A stretch of 64,000 bases of DNA from positions 1,910,662 to 1,974,661 of the forward strand of contig NZ_LN909046.1 of the NCBI RefSeq assembly GCF_001486585.1, read 5' to 3'. Below the pieces are notes generated by a model that was given only the letters and a program-made list of their open reading frames with translations, was not told the origin of the DNA and ran no database searches. Each line of letters starts with the position of its first letter. The stretch's first letter is position 1. Shown piece after piece: positions 33,266 to 42,093 of the stretch. Source of the stretch: Paenibacillus senegalimassiliensis (lineage in GTDB: Bacteria > Bacillota > Bacilli > Paenibacillales > Paenibacillaceae). A program made the position numbers and the translations under genes.

Positions 33266-36200
33266 TTATTTGAGCTTGACCGTTTCCGGGCCAAGCATCT
33301 GCTCCATCTCGCGGAACAACGCCGGTGAAGGCTTGATGCTGTAGCGCTCGGTTAAGGCTAGCAGCTTGCCGGTGCTCTCGTAGAAGAGCACCGTCCCGAC
33401 CGGCCCGTGATGCTGCTCCAGCAGCGTCTTGAGCCGGTCGAGCAGGCCCGCATTCTCCGCCGCGGCCGTGATTTTGATGAAGACGCGCTGCTGCGTCTTC
33501 TGCGCACTGCCCGCGCCGGATGCTGTCGCTGCGGCGCGTACAGCCCGCGCCAGGCTTTGCTCGCTAAGCGGGGCCACTTCGTCGGCCAGCAGCTTGAAGC
33601 CCTCGTCCTGCAACTGGACGGTGGCGCGCAGCGCGAGCAAAGCCCCCTTGCGGACCTGAGCGGCTGAGCGCCGCCACACCTCAGGGAACAACACCACCTC
33701 GCAGCGCTCGATCTGGTCCTCCAGTTCCACGAAGGCCATCGCCTTGCCCTGCTTGGTCGTAATTGCCTTGACGGAGACGACCATCCCCGCTACCACCGTG
33801 CGGCTCTCGTCTGCCGCCTCGGCCAGATCCATCAGCCGTTCTACGCCTTCTCCCTCCAGGAGTTCGCTGAAATCGTCCAATGGGTGCCCGGACAAATACA
33901 GACCAAGTAGCTCCCGCTCCAAATCAAGCTGCTCTCCGGCGGTAAACTTCGGGATATCAGGATATTCGATCTCCCAATTGGGGGACTCCACAATATCAAA
34001 GAGATGAATTTGCAAATCATCCCGCTCCTTGCGCCATTTCAGAGCCGCATCCACCGTTTCATCCAGCATCGCCAGCAATTGGGCCCGGTGCCCAGGAAGC
34101 GAGTCGAAGGCCCCGCCCTGAATCAGCGATTCAATGACCCGCTTGTTGCAGGTTCTTAAGTCAACCCGCCGGCAGAAGTCGAGCAGGCTGTCAAACGGAC
34201 GCTCCTGCTGTTCACGGAGGATACTCTCAATGGCTTGAGTACCCACGTTCTTGATCGCTGCCAGCCCAAAGCGAATGACCCCTAGACGGCTCACGCCATC
34301 TGCTTCCCCCTCTGGCATAGAGCCTTCTCCCGCCTGCATTTGCGGCGTGAACAACACCTTGCTTTCATTAACGTCCGGCGGTAGCACGACAATGCCCATT
34401 CTTCGGCACTCTACAATATATTCCGCCACCTTCCGGTGGCTGCCCATTACGGCTGTCAGCATGGAGGCCATGAAGTGCACGGGATAATGTGCCTTGAGAT
34501 AGGCGGTCTGGAACGCCAGCACGCCATAAGCGGCAGCATGGGCCCGTGGGAAGCCATAATCGGCAAAGCGTACAATCATATCGTATACTACATCGGCCTC
34601 CGCCTCTGTATATCCTTGTTGCTTGCTGCCGCTAACGAAGTGTCCGCGCTGTTCATCAAGCACTTCCCGTTTCTTCTTGGAAACGGCTCGCCGAAGCAGA
34701 TCCGCTTCCCCCAGCGAGAAGCCCGCCATCCCGGAGGCAATCTGCATAATTTGCTCCTGATAGACGATGATGCCGTAGGTATCCTTAAGAATTGGTTCCA
34801 GATCGGGATGTGGATACTCCACGCTGATCTGCCCATGCTTACCTGCGATATATTTAGGTATGAACTCCATTGGCCCCGGACGATACAAGGCCAGCAGAGA
34901 GATCAGATCCTCAAACACCGACATTTTCATTTCCTTCAATACCCGGCGCATTCCTGCGGACTCAAGTTGGAATACTCCTGTCGTCTCCCCGCGCCCCAGC
35001 ATGTCATAGGTCAGCGGATCATTGTCGGGAATATCCCGAAAGTCCAGCTTTCCCCCCGTCTGCTCCTGAATCCAGTGCATGGACCGCTCGATAATCGACA
35101 AGGTGCGCAAACCGAGAAAATCCATTTTGAGCAAGCCGATCGCTTCCAGATGCTCCATTGAATATTGCGTCAGTGCGATCTGCTCACCACCGGCCTGAAG
35201 CGGAACGGCATCCGTGAGCGGGTCACGCGAGATTACAACGCCGGCGGCATGGGTCGAGGCGTGACGCGGCATGCCCTCCACCTTCTTCGCCATGTCCAGC
35301 AGTCCCTTTACCCGTTCAGAAGACTCATACATTGCTTTCAGGTCAGGGCTTTCTTTCAAGGCACGCTCGATGGTCATCCCCAGATTTCCCGGTATCAGCT
35401 TCGCGGTCTTGTCCACTTCACCAAACGGTACATTTAGCGCACGGCCTACATCGCGAACCGCCGCGCGCGCCGCCATCGTCCCGAAGGTAATGATCTGCGC
35501 CACATGCTCAGTCCCGTATTTCTGAACCACATAAGCAATAACCTCGTCGCGCCGTTCATCACTGAAGTCGATATCGATATCCGGCATCGTAATCCGCTCG
35601 GGATTCAGGAAGCGTTCGAACAAGAGATTATACTTCATTGGATCAACATCGGTAATTCGCAGCACGTAAGCCACCAAGCTGCCTGCGGACGAACCCCGGC
35701 CCGGCCCGGTGACAATACCGCTGCGGTGGGCAAAGGCAATGAAATCCCAAACGATCAGGAAATAATCGGAAAAGCCCATCCCCGCAATGACGCCAAGCTC
35801 ATAATTTAGCCGCTGCTCCAGACGTTCCCGCTCGGACGGGTCCTGCCAGGTGCTCAGATGGCTGTAACGGTCAGCCAATCCCTTCCGGCACAGCTCCAGC
35901 AAATAGCTCTCGGCATTCAGGCCTTCGGGAATTGGACGGTACGCCGGCAAGATATGGTGGTCAAACGCAAGCTCCAGATTGCAATCTTCCGCAATAGCTT
36001 CCGTATTGGCATAGGCACTCGGCCAATGGGGAAATAACGCCGCCATTTCCTCAGCGCTCTTGAGATAAAGCTGGTTGGTGTTCATCTTGAGCCGCTGCTC
36101 ATCATCCACGGTCTTGCCCGTCCCGATACAGATGAGTACGTCTTGAACCTCGGCATCGGCAGCGCCCAGATAATGCACGTCATTTGTCACGACCAGCGGA

Positions 36201-36793
36201 ATTCCTGTCTCCTCGGCCAGCCGGGCAAGCATGGGATTAACCTTCTTCTGCTCCGGCAGACCGTGGTCCTGCAATTCAAGGTAGAAATCATCCCCGAAGG
36301 CCTCACGGTAACGCAAAGCCGCACGCTTTGCTTCCTCTTTGTGACCACGCAGCAGATGGTATGGCACCTCGCCGCCGAGACAGGCACTCAAACAGATCAA
36401 ACCCTCGCTATGCTGGCTCAGCACCTCCCAGTCAATGCGTGGCTTGTAGTGAAATCCTTCCAGATGACCGATGGAACACAGCTTCATCAGATTACGATAA
36501 CCCACTTCGTTCTTGGCGAGCAGAATCAAGTGATGAATCGGCTGGTCCTGACGGCTGCCCCGCTCCTTGCGCGAACCCGAGGTAAAGTAAGCCTCACAGC
36601 CAATAATGGGCTTGATGCCGTACTTCTTGCACAATTTATAAAAAGGAACCGCGCCGTACATTACCCCGTGATCCGTGAGCGCCAGTGCCTTCATCCCGGA
36701 CGCAGCCGCTTTGGCTACAAGCTCTTCAAGCCGTGCCGCACCATCCAGCAAGCTATATTCGCTGTGTACATGCAGATGAACAAAGCCGTTCAT
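33266..36793 (-). CDS. dnaE: DNA polymerase III subunit alpha DnaE
   Basis: A 1175-residue replicative polymerase of the DnaE type. N-terminal PHP domain (FVHLHVHSEYSLLDGA, then ALTDHGVMYG), polymerase core with GPGRGSSAGSLVAYVL and the catalytic acids in MPDIDIDFSDERRDEVI, FPRAHAAAYG in the fingers, then a helix-hairpin-helix region and an OB-fold (VVAGMVVSVKAI...MAFVELEDQ) before a 70-residue C-terminal domain. In Bacillales DnaE extends RNA primers on the lagging strand before PolC takes over. Single gene followed by a terminator. Confidence 0.97.
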   Translation of the reverse strand: MNGFVHLHVHSEYSLLDGAARLEELVAKAAASGMKALALTDHGVMYGAVPFYKLCKKYGIKPIIGCEAYFTSGSRKERGSRQDQPIHHLILLAKNEVGYRNLMKLCSIGHLEGFHYKPRIDWEVLSQHSEGLICLSACLGGEVPYHLLRGHKEEAKRAALRYREAFGDDFYLELQDHGLPEQKKVNPMLARLAEETGIPLVVTNDVHYLGAADAEVQDVLICIGTGKTVDDEQRLKMNTNQLYLKSAEEMAALFPHWPSAYANTEAIAEDCNLELAFDHHILPAYRPIPEGLNAESYLLELCRKGLADRYSHLSTWQDPSERERLEQRLNYELGVIAGMGFSDYFLIVWDFIAFAHRSGIVTGPGRGSSAGSLVAYVLRITDVDPMKYNLLFERFLNPERITMPDIDIDFSDERRDEVIAYVVQKYGTEHVAQIITFGTMAARAAVRDVGRALNVPFGEVDKTAKLIPGNLGMTIERALKESPDLKAMYESSERVKGLLDMAKKVEGMPRHASTHAAGVVISRDPLTDAVPLQAGGEQIALTQYSMEHLEAIGLLKMDFLGLRTLSIIERSMHWIQEQTGGKLDFRDIPDNDPLTYDMLGRGETTGVFQLESAGMRRVLKEMKMSVFEDLISLLALYRPGPMEFIPKYIAGKHGQISVEYPHPDLEPILKDTYGIIVYQEQIMQIASGMAGFSLGEADLLRRAVSKKKREVLDEQRGHFVSGSKQQGYTEAEADVVYDMIVRFADYGFPRAHAAAYGVLAFQTAYLKAHYPVHFMASMLTAVMGSHRKVAEYIVECRRMGIVVLPPDVNESKVLFTPQMQAGEGSMPEGEADGVSRLGVIRFGLAAIKNVGTQAIESILREQQERPFDSLLDFCRRVDLRTCNKRVIESLIQGGAFDSLPGHRAQLLAMLDETVDAALKWRKERDDLQIHLFDIVESPNWEIEYPDIPKFTAGEQLDLERELLGLYLSGHPLDDFSELLEGEGVERLMDLAEAADESRTVVAGMVVSVKAITTKQGKAMAFVELEDQIERCEVVLFPEVWRRSAAQVRKGALLALRATVQLQDEGFKLLADEVAPLSEQSLARAVRAAATASGAGSAQKTQQRVFIKITAAAENAGLLDRLKTLLEQHHGPVGTVLFYESTGKLLALTERYSIKPSPALFREMEQMLGPETVKLK

Positions 36794-36957
36794 ACGGACG
36801 ATCCCTCCTCTCTTTAATCAATTCGTTTTCTGGTGCACTTCTATCTAAATATTTTATCATACATGTCCACTACGCGCCCATACAATGGTATAAGTGCGAT
36901 CTCTATAAATGCGACCTTCAAGGAATCGGACAAACCGCTGGAAAGGGGAACTGACAC

Positions 36958-37287
36958 ATGAGCACCTTTTTGACCAAATCCGTGATGGATTTCTTCATCG
37001 CCTTCGGCATTGTCGTGGGAGGAGCTATGGTTGGCGGCATCGGGGCCGTCGTTTCACTGCAACCGCCGACGCATACCATGCTCGATATCGCTGACCGGAT
37101 CAAAATATGGGCACTGGCCGCAGCCGTAGGCGGAACCATCGACCCGATGCGAGTCATTGAGAGCAACTTCTTCGACGGTAATTTATCTCCGGCTATCAAG
37201 CAAATATTGTATCTGCTCTTCGCCTTTCTGGGCGCTCATTCCGGATCAGAATTGGTCCGCTGGATGTGTGGAGGGGGCAAAGGATGA
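36958..37287 (+). CDS. ytrH: Sporulation protein YtrH
   Basis: A 109-residue membrane protein with two or three helices (MDFFIAFGIVVGGAMVGGIGAVV, IWALAAAVGGTID, ILYLLFAFLGAHSGSEL). It matches YtrH, a SigE-dependent protein of the mother cell needed for efficient sporulation. It overlaps the next gene by four bases (ATGA), the same pairing as in B. subtilis, and lies next to dnaE as there. Confidence 0.92.
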   Translation: MSTFLTKSVMDFFIAFGIVVGGAMVGGIGAVVSLQPPTHTMLDIADRIKIWALAAAVGGTIDPMRVIESNFFDGNLSPAIKQILYLLFAFLGAHSGSELVRWMCGGGKG

Positions 37288-37781
37288 AGCCGCCCAAACA
37301 GCCGGGGGCTAACGGATTTCGCCGGTTCATGCAATTAGCCTCTGTGTTTATTCTGGGTATGGTGGCGGGCAGCGTTGCGTACAATGTCATCTACCAAACC
37401 AGCTACAATTTACTATGGATTCAAAATAAAGATCTGACGATCCAGTTGCACCAGGCGGAGGAAGACAATCGTACCTTGAAGAAATACAACAATCAATCCA
37501 CCGTTATCAAAGAAATTAAGGTACGGGTGGAAGAACGTGATCCGCCGCTCGATTCCCTCGCGGTCAAGGAGGTTGCCAAGCAACTTCACGAGGAGCTTGA
37601 GGTCCTTCGCGGGCGCAATATGTTCGATATCGACTCCGATGCCAAGATGGCGAGAACCTTGCTTAATCGTAAAATCTATACCGTACGGGAAAAAGAATAT
37701 AGCATCCAGATTAAAACAATGCTCGTTAGCGAGGGGGTATTGCAAGTTTGGGTGGATATGAGGCCATACATTCGACCCTAA
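37284..37781 (+). CDS. ytrI: Sporulation membrane protein YtrI
   Basis: A 165-residue protein: one N-terminal membrane helix (FMQLASVFILGMVAGSVAYNVIY), a coiled-coil stretch (LTIQLHQAEEDNRTLKKYNN) and an extracytoplasmic alpha/beta domain. It corresponds to YtrI, partner of YtrH in sporulation. The ATG at 37284 overlaps the ytrH stop and uses GGAGGGGG in the ytrH end; an upstream in-frame TGG-containing extension is not needed. Confidence 0.9.
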   Translation: MKPPKQPGANGFRRFMQLASVFILGMVAGSVAYNVIYQTSYNLLWIQNKDLTIQLHQAEEDNRTLKKYNNQSTVIKEIKVRVEERDPPLDSLAVKEVAKQLHEELEVLRGRNMFDIDSDAKMARTLLNRKIYTVREKEYSIQIKTMLVSEGVLQVWVDMRPYIRP

Positions 37782-37872
37782 CCGCCCGCAGTTCTATCTG
37801 ATGGATGTCCCTTCGTGGCATTTCATGCTAGAATAAGGGCAAATATGGATAGTCTGCAAGGAGGTCGTCAGA

Positions 37873-38172
37873 ATGATAGATACAATTCAATACATATTGT
37901 ACAGTCTCTTAATTGTCGCCTGCTTAAGTTCTCTATTCTTCAGCTTCAAATCTCGTCGATCTCTGGAACCCGTAACCAGGGCCCTGGCCGGAGCGAAAAT
38001 GAACATCAGCATGGGTCTTATGCTCATTATTCTGGCATTGATTCAAATGTTTCTGTTCAGCGGCTCATCCCTTCGCGTGGTCATCGGCGCGCTATTTATG
38101 GTACTCGGAGCGTTTAATATCTTTGCCGGCATTCGCAATCATGGCGTATATTCTCGTCAGAAGCAGGGATAA
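37873..38172 (+). CDS. ytpI: YtpI family membrane protein
   Basis: A 99-residue protein with three helices (TIQYILYSLLIVACLSSLFF, MGLMLIILALIQMFLF, VVIGALFMVLGAFNIFAG), matching the YtpI family. Function unknown. GGAGGT upstream of the ATG. The B. subtilis ytqI gene that lies between ytrI and ytpI there is missing. Confidence 0.88.
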   Translation: MIDTIQYILYSLLIVACLSSLFFSFKSRRSLEPVTRALAGAKMNISMGLMLIILALIQMFLFSGSSLRVVIGALFMVLGAFNIFAGIRNHGVYSRQKQG

Positions 38173-38203
38173 GCCTGCTTATCCTCTCTGCTATCATACT
38201 TTA

Positions 38204-38250
38204 AAGCGCCCTGCCAGCAGGTCCTTCCGGGACCAATGACAGGGCGCTAA
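38204..38250. terminator. Bidirectional terminator
   Basis: AGCGCCCTG ... CAGGGCGCT stem with an inner GGTCC/GGGACC hairpin, between convergent ytpI and ytoI. Confidence 0.75.
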
Positions 38251-38275
38251 TTGTAAATTAGGCTTATTTTATGGA

Positions 38276-39610
38276 TCAAGCATGGTCAATGGATTGCAAG
38301 GTCATAACCGCCTTGGAGATTAACATCTCCTGGTAGGTCAGCATGATCTCCAGCTTACAGGCCCGGCGGCTCATTTCCAGCACCAACGCACTGATAATTA
38401 CCGGGTTCTCGATCTGTACCGGGCGAATGAAATACGTCGTTATGTTGTCCACTACGAAATCGCCACTGCTGGCATCCTTTGCCACTCTTAAGCCCGCTTG
38501 GGTCATCAATGAGGTCAAAACGCCGTGTGAAATGGTCCCGAGATCCGTGGACATCTGCGGCGTGATCATCCCACGAAAGAACAGCTTGCCTTCTGCATCC
38601 CGCTCTTCGGCAAACCCGTTCCACATCAGATGCTCGAACGTCTCGCCAAGCTGCGGCTGGTTGCGAACATCCCGCATCGCATGCAGCACCTCCCGGCGCG
38701 TAACGGAGGAGACAAGCTTACGATTACGGTCAACCACTGGCAGGAAATCAATCCCCTCCCAGACCATAATTTGCGCTGCCGACGCCAGCGAGGTCTGCAA
38801 GCCGACAGTAATCGGATGACGGGTTATGCACTTCTCAATAGTCTGATCCCCGTTCAGCTCTTCAACATTTTTGCGGCTGACGATACCTATGACCCGATTC
38901 CATTCGTCCACCACCGGAAAATGCAGGCTACCTGTCTCCAGCGAGAGCTGGTCAAAATCAGAAATATTGCTCGTCGCCTTAAGCATATTGACGCGTGGCT
39001 TGCGGGCTACAATATCCTCGACAAGCATAATTTTCTTTTTGATCAGACGGTCAAATAACGCCCGGTTAATCATGGAGGCCACGGTAAATGTATCGTGTCT
39101 TGAAGAGATAATGGGCAATGCCAGCTTATCGGCCAACGCCTTGACTTCACGGCTTGTCCCAAATCCGCCGGTAATCAGTACCCCAGCGCCTTGCTCCAAG
39201 GCCAGGGAATGCGCATTGTCGCGGTTCCCGACGATCAACAGGCTGCCTGCATCGATGTACCTGGCCATTGCATCGATCTTCATCGCACCGATAACATATT
39301 TGTGCAGGGTCTTGTCCAGGCCTTCCCCACCGCCCAGCACATGTCCTTCTACGATATCTACGACATCGCCGAAGCTCAATTGGTCAGAAATATTTCTCGG
39401 TTTCTTCTCTACACGAACTGTGCCAATCCGTTCCTTCGTGATAACAATACCGAGATTCTCCGCCTCCTTGACCGCGCGGTAGGCCGTCCCTTCACTGACG
39501 CTCAGCGCCTTGGCCAGCTTACGTACGGATATCTTCGTTCCGATCTTCAATCCTTCGATATGCTGTAGCAACTGCTCGTGTTTAGTTACGCTCTCTTCCG
39601 GCCCCTCCAA
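38276..39610 (-). CDS. ytoI: DRTGG/CBS/hot-dog regulatory protein YtoI
   Basis: A 444-residue multi-domain protein: N-terminal winged helix (RKLAKALSVSEGTAYRAVKEAENLGI), DRTGG domain (about 75-185; GAGVLITGGFGTS), two CBS domains (about 195-305; HFPVVDEWNRVIGIVSRKN, FLPVVDRNRKLVSSVTRRE), and a C-terminal hot-dog thioesterase-like domain (about 325-440). This is the YtoI arrangement, likely a ligand-sensing regulator. TTG at 39608-39610 with GGGGG eight bases upstream is the only start with a site. Confidence 0.9.
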   Translation of the reverse strand: MEGPEESVTKHEQLLQHIEGLKIGTKISVRKLAKALSVSEGTAYRAVKEAENLGIVITKERIGTVRVEKKPRNISDQLSFGDVVDIVEGHVLGGGEGLDKTLHKYVIGAMKIDAMARYIDAGSLLIVGNRDNAHSLALEQGAGVLITGGFGTSREVKALADKLALPIISSRHDTFTVASMINRALFDRLIKKKIMLVEDIVARKPRVNMLKATSNISDFDQLSLETGSLHFPVVDEWNRVIGIVSRKNVEELNGDQTIEKCITRHPITVGLQTSLASAAQIMVWEGIDFLPVVDRNRKLVSSVTRREVLHAMRDVRNQPQLGETFEHLMWNGFAEERDAEGKLFFRGMITPQMSTDLGTISHGVLTSLMTQAGLRVAKDASSGDFVVDNITTYFIRPVQIENPVIISALVLEMSRRACKLEIMLTYQEMLISKAVMTLQSIDHA

Positions 39611-39662
39611 CTGTTATACCCCCTTACCCGAATCTGTACTACTCTGTTTCTATTATACACAT

Positions 39663-40379
39663 TCAGGCGTAAGTCAGCCAGACCGTAGACAGAACTAGTA
39701 GAGAGAACAAGATTTCAAGCATCCCGGACTGTTTCGCGGTGATTCCAGTCCGGGGAAGAGCGATGGCACGGCCCAGCAAAATAACGGCTACAACCGACAG
39801 CAAAGCCGAAGGGAGCCAGAGAGCCGATAATGCTAGACAGAGATGATAACTAACCGAATATCCATAAAAACGCCTGTTATGGCGCTCGCGAATGATTGTT
39901 TTTACATAAAAAGCCGTACCGATGAAGTACATCGTACTAATCAGGAACAGCTCGAAGGCCAGATAGTAGTCGTTACCACCTCCTAGCCGATACGACACGA
40001 ACACCATCAAGCTAAACTGCACGATAGCTACCATATCGTTAAGCAAGGCACGCTCCCGCTTTCGCTTGGCGTAATAGACGTTAACAGCAAATAAGGGCAG
40101 GAATAGGAGAGCCATTAAGATAACACCGGGACGAATCCATAGCAGCCCTGCGGCTGCGGGAACCAGCAGAAGGCTATACAGGATTATAGGCCCCCTAACG
40201 CGGCCAAATTTGCCTGTACGCACCCATTGGAGAAGCGGAAACATCAATAAGTAAATGAGTAGCCAGCAAGTAAATAACCAGACATGAACGACTCCTGGAG
40301 TCGAGGCCAGCATACCGAATAGAAATGGAATAACGAGCATCGCCCAAGCCCCGTGTTGATTGGGAATATAGTCTTTCAT
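39663..40379 (-). CDS. YwiC-like membrane protein
   Basis: A 238-residue polytopic protein starting MKDYIPNQHGAWAMLVIPF, the characteristic N-terminus of the YwiC-like family, followed by about seven hydrophobic segments. In B. subtilis ywiC lies in the anaerobic fnr/nar region. A leftward promoter with an Fnr-like box lies upstream; its predicted start point near 40426 supports ATG at 40377-40379 over the 14-codon-longer frame. Function unknown; linked to low oxygen by its promoter. Confidence 0.85.
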   Translation of the reverse strand: MKDYIPNQHGAWAMLVIPFLFGMLASTPGVVHVWLFTCWLLIYLLMFPLLQWVRTGKFGRVRGPIILYSLLLVPAAAGLLWIRPGVILMALLFLPLFAVNVYYAKRKRERALLNDMVAIVQFSLMVFVSYRLGGGNDYYLAFELFLISTMYFIGTAFYVKTIIRERHNRRFYGYSVSYHLCLALSALWLPSALLSVVAVILLGRAIALPRTGITAKQSGMLEILFSLLVLSTVWLTYA

Positions 40380-40432
40380 TCTCAAAGCGGTTGATCGCTC
40401 CTTCCAGATGTTAGCAAGCACAAATTACCGAC

Positions 40433-40475
40433 ATTATAATCGCCTTTCCTCCCCGGTCCAGTGACTTCTGTCACT
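40433..40475 (-). promoter_or_regulatory. Leftward promoter with Fnr-like box
   Basis: AGTGA-CTTCTG-TCACT (40460-40475) is a perfect palindrome differing from the B. subtilis Fnr consensus TGTGA-N6-TCACA by one base per arm. A perfect TATAAT lies at 40438-40433 (minus strand). The box centre is about 41 bp from the expected start point, the class II activator position. Confidence 0.65.
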
Positions 40476-40531
40476 AGATTATTGACGGCTTAAGTAAACA
40501 TAGCAGAGAAATATATTGCCATAGTCCTTCT

Positions 40532-40573
40532 TGTGATTTGTATCACATTCGTACCTAATCCCCTTGATATAAT
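40532..40573 (+). promoter_or_regulatory. Rightward promoter with Fnr box
   Basis: TGTGA-TTTGTA-TCACA (40532-40547) matches the Gram-positive Fnr/Crp-family consensus exactly. A perfect TATAAT is at 40568-40573, giving a box centre at about -40.5 to -41.5. Drives the DUF2249 gene. Confidence 0.78.
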
Positions 40574-40614
40574 GAGTGCGAATCATCCAATACAACCATT
40601 CAGGAGGGACTCAT

Positions 40615-40848
40615 ATGAGCCAATACAAAGTAACTGTCAATGCTACGGAATATCCGCCGCAATTAAAACATAAAACGATTTTTGCCGCCTATAATTCGTT
40701 GCAGTCGGGTGAGGCTATGCTGCTCGTTAATGATCATGATCCGGTGCCACTGCGCTTTCAATTCGATGCCATGCATCCAGGCGCATTCACTTGGGAATAT
40801 ATCGAGCAGGGACCAGATATGTTCCAAGTAAAAATCGGCAAAAACTAA
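40615..40848 (+). CDS. DUF2249 domain protein
   Basis: A 77-residue protein ending in the DUF2249 pattern (PLRFQFDAMHPGAFTWEYIEQGPDMFQVKIGK). Members are often found with anaerobic respiration or nitric-oxide genes; the biochemical role is unknown. GGAGGGA precedes the ATG at 40615 and the Fnr-type promoter lies upstream. Followed after 18 bases by an unknown gene, probably co-transcribed. Confidence 0.85.
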   Translation: MSQYKVTVNATEYPPQLKHKTIFAAYNSLQSGEAMLLVNDHDPVPLRFQFDAMHPGAFTWEYIEQGPDMFQVKIGKN

Positions 40849-40866
40849 GCGGGGAGTTGCGACGCT

Positions 40867-41202
40867 ATGGCTACAATTACTGTGATTGACGAGAAAACGA
40901 TCAAGATTGCCGTACAGCTTGAAGATGCGCTGACCATGCTGGAAGAAGCGGAAAATCACTTGGAGCTGTATGCCGATGAAATTTTGATGATTGCCAAAAA
41001 GATGCCCGAATTTCAGTATACGTACTTCTGCTTCTATGCCTACGATACTGCTACCTTATTCGAGAAGATGCTTGAGATGGACCCTAAGCAATATTTATCC
41101 TTCTCTCTAGATGCGCCCGACTCCTTCTTCTACACGCTGTATGGGGGCATGAAGGGGCTTAGCGGTGCAGCCAGACTATGCCGCGCACTCACCCCAGAGT
41201 AG
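40867..41202 (+). CDS. Hypothetical protein co-transcribed with the DUF2249 gene
   Basis: A 111-residue acidic soluble protein, starting with a short beta strand (TITVIDEKTIKIAVQ) and then mostly helical (LEDALTMLEEAENHLELYADEILMIAKKM), ending in an aromatic-rich part (FFYTLYGGMKGLSGAARLC). I recognise no family. Position 18 bases after the DUF2249 gene, sharing its Fnr-type promoter and ended by a terminator, points to a role under oxygen limitation. Confidence 0.75.
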   Translation: MATITVIDEKTIKIAVQLEDALTMLEEAENHLELYADEILMIAKKMPEFQYTYFCFYAYDTATLFEKMLEMDPKQYLSFSLDAPDSFFYTLYGGMKGLSGAARLCRALTPE

Positions 41203-41212
41203 ACGAAGTGGC

Positions 41213-41257
41213 AAAAAAAGCAGCAAGCGAGAGGTACGTCCTCTTGCTTGCTGCTTT
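41213..41257. terminator. Bidirectional terminator
   Basis: AAGCAGCAAGcGAGAGG / CCTCTTGCTTGCTGCTTTT, a near-perfect stem flanked by A and T runs. Confidence 0.85.
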
Positions 41258-41288
41258 TGCTATGTCCAGCTATTTTGGCCTCGCTGAC

Positions 41289-41582
41289 TCACACATTCTC
41301 ACGCTGCTCACCGCGCTCCTGCCATTGAAGCTGCCATTCCCGGTATTTGGCGCGCCGAATTTTATCCAATTCCCGCTGCTTCTCTTCGCTGACGCCAAGA
41401 ATGAAGTATAGATGTGCCCCGATCACCAGAAAGGCAAACCCCGCCCATACGGCTCCAAACCAGGATACGAACCCGGCCCCCGGCTCAAAGGAAATTAACG
41501 GCAACGCGTACACCAGCATGGCCAAAGCCAGAATTAAATAAATGACGTTCTTCCATTTACTTGCTCTCTTTACGGTCTTCAT
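41289..41582 (-). CDS. Small two-helix membrane protein of unknown function
   Basis: A 97-residue protein: basic N-terminus, two helices (VIYLILALAMLVYALPLI, SWFGAVWAGFAFLVIGAHLYFIL) and a charged coiled-coil-like tail (EEKQRELDKIRRAKYREWQLQWQERGEQ). No family recognised. Lies alone, downstream of yheA. Confidence 0.7.
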   Translation of the reverse strand: MKTVKRASKWKNVIYLILALAMLVYALPLISFEPGAGFVSWFGAVWAGFAFLVIGAHLYFILGVSEEKQRELDKIRRAKYREWQLQWQERGEQRENV

Positions 41583-41710
41583 CTTTCACAGCTCCCTCAT
41601 TTCATAGAATAGAAGATTCCATGTTACCTTGTCTCTTCTATCTCTATGAACCAATCTGCAAGAATATGAGAGAAAGCTGTGATCTTATTCCAGAATTTCG
41701 GTTCGGCAGC

Positions 41711-42055
41711 TTAAGCTTCTCCTCCATACAGATGCTGCAAGCTATCGGTAATGATCTTGTTAACATCCTGAATAATGACGCTAAGCTTCTGCTCAGCATC
41801 GAACAAGCGACGAATATTGAGATTGAGGCTAAGCACTTCAAACAGCTTCTCCATCTGCTCCATTTCCTCTTGTGCAGGCATGTCTCCGGACATCATGCGT
41901 TGCTGTACCTCCGCCTGACGAGTACGGAAATTATCCAGCATTTGCTTGCTTTCAGGGTCCGCATCCACCAGTTTCATGGCTGCCGTAATCTCCGTTACCT
42001 CCTTGCTATCCTTCAGAGCTGCTGCCAATTCATGTGCCTTGTCGTAAATGTTCAT
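41711..42055 (-). CDS. yheA: YlbF/YheA family protein
   Basis: A 114-residue helical protein of the YlbF/YmcA/YheA family (IYDKAHELAAALKDSKEVTE ... FRTRQAEVQQRMMSGDMP ... VIIQDVNKII). YlbF and YmcA form an RNase Y specificity complex with YaaT; YheA itself is uncharacterised. The ATG at 42053-42055 is chosen; 36 further codons overlap yheB. Following yheB and near YheC/YheD genes it corresponds to YheA. Confidence 0.9.
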   Translation of the reverse strand: MNIYDKAHELAAALKDSKEVTEITAAMKLVDADPESKQMLDNFRTRQAEVQQRMMSGDMPAQEEMEQMEKLFEVLSLNLNIRRLFDAEQKLSVIIQDVNKIITDSLQHLYGGEA

Positions 42056-42093
42056 GTAATCTCCTCCATCATAAATAGTTTTTTGTAAAAATC

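Noticed and set aside
34436..35161. 241-codon rightward frame opposite dnaE
   Set aside because: Antisense to the conserved polymerase core; composition is that of a shadow frame.
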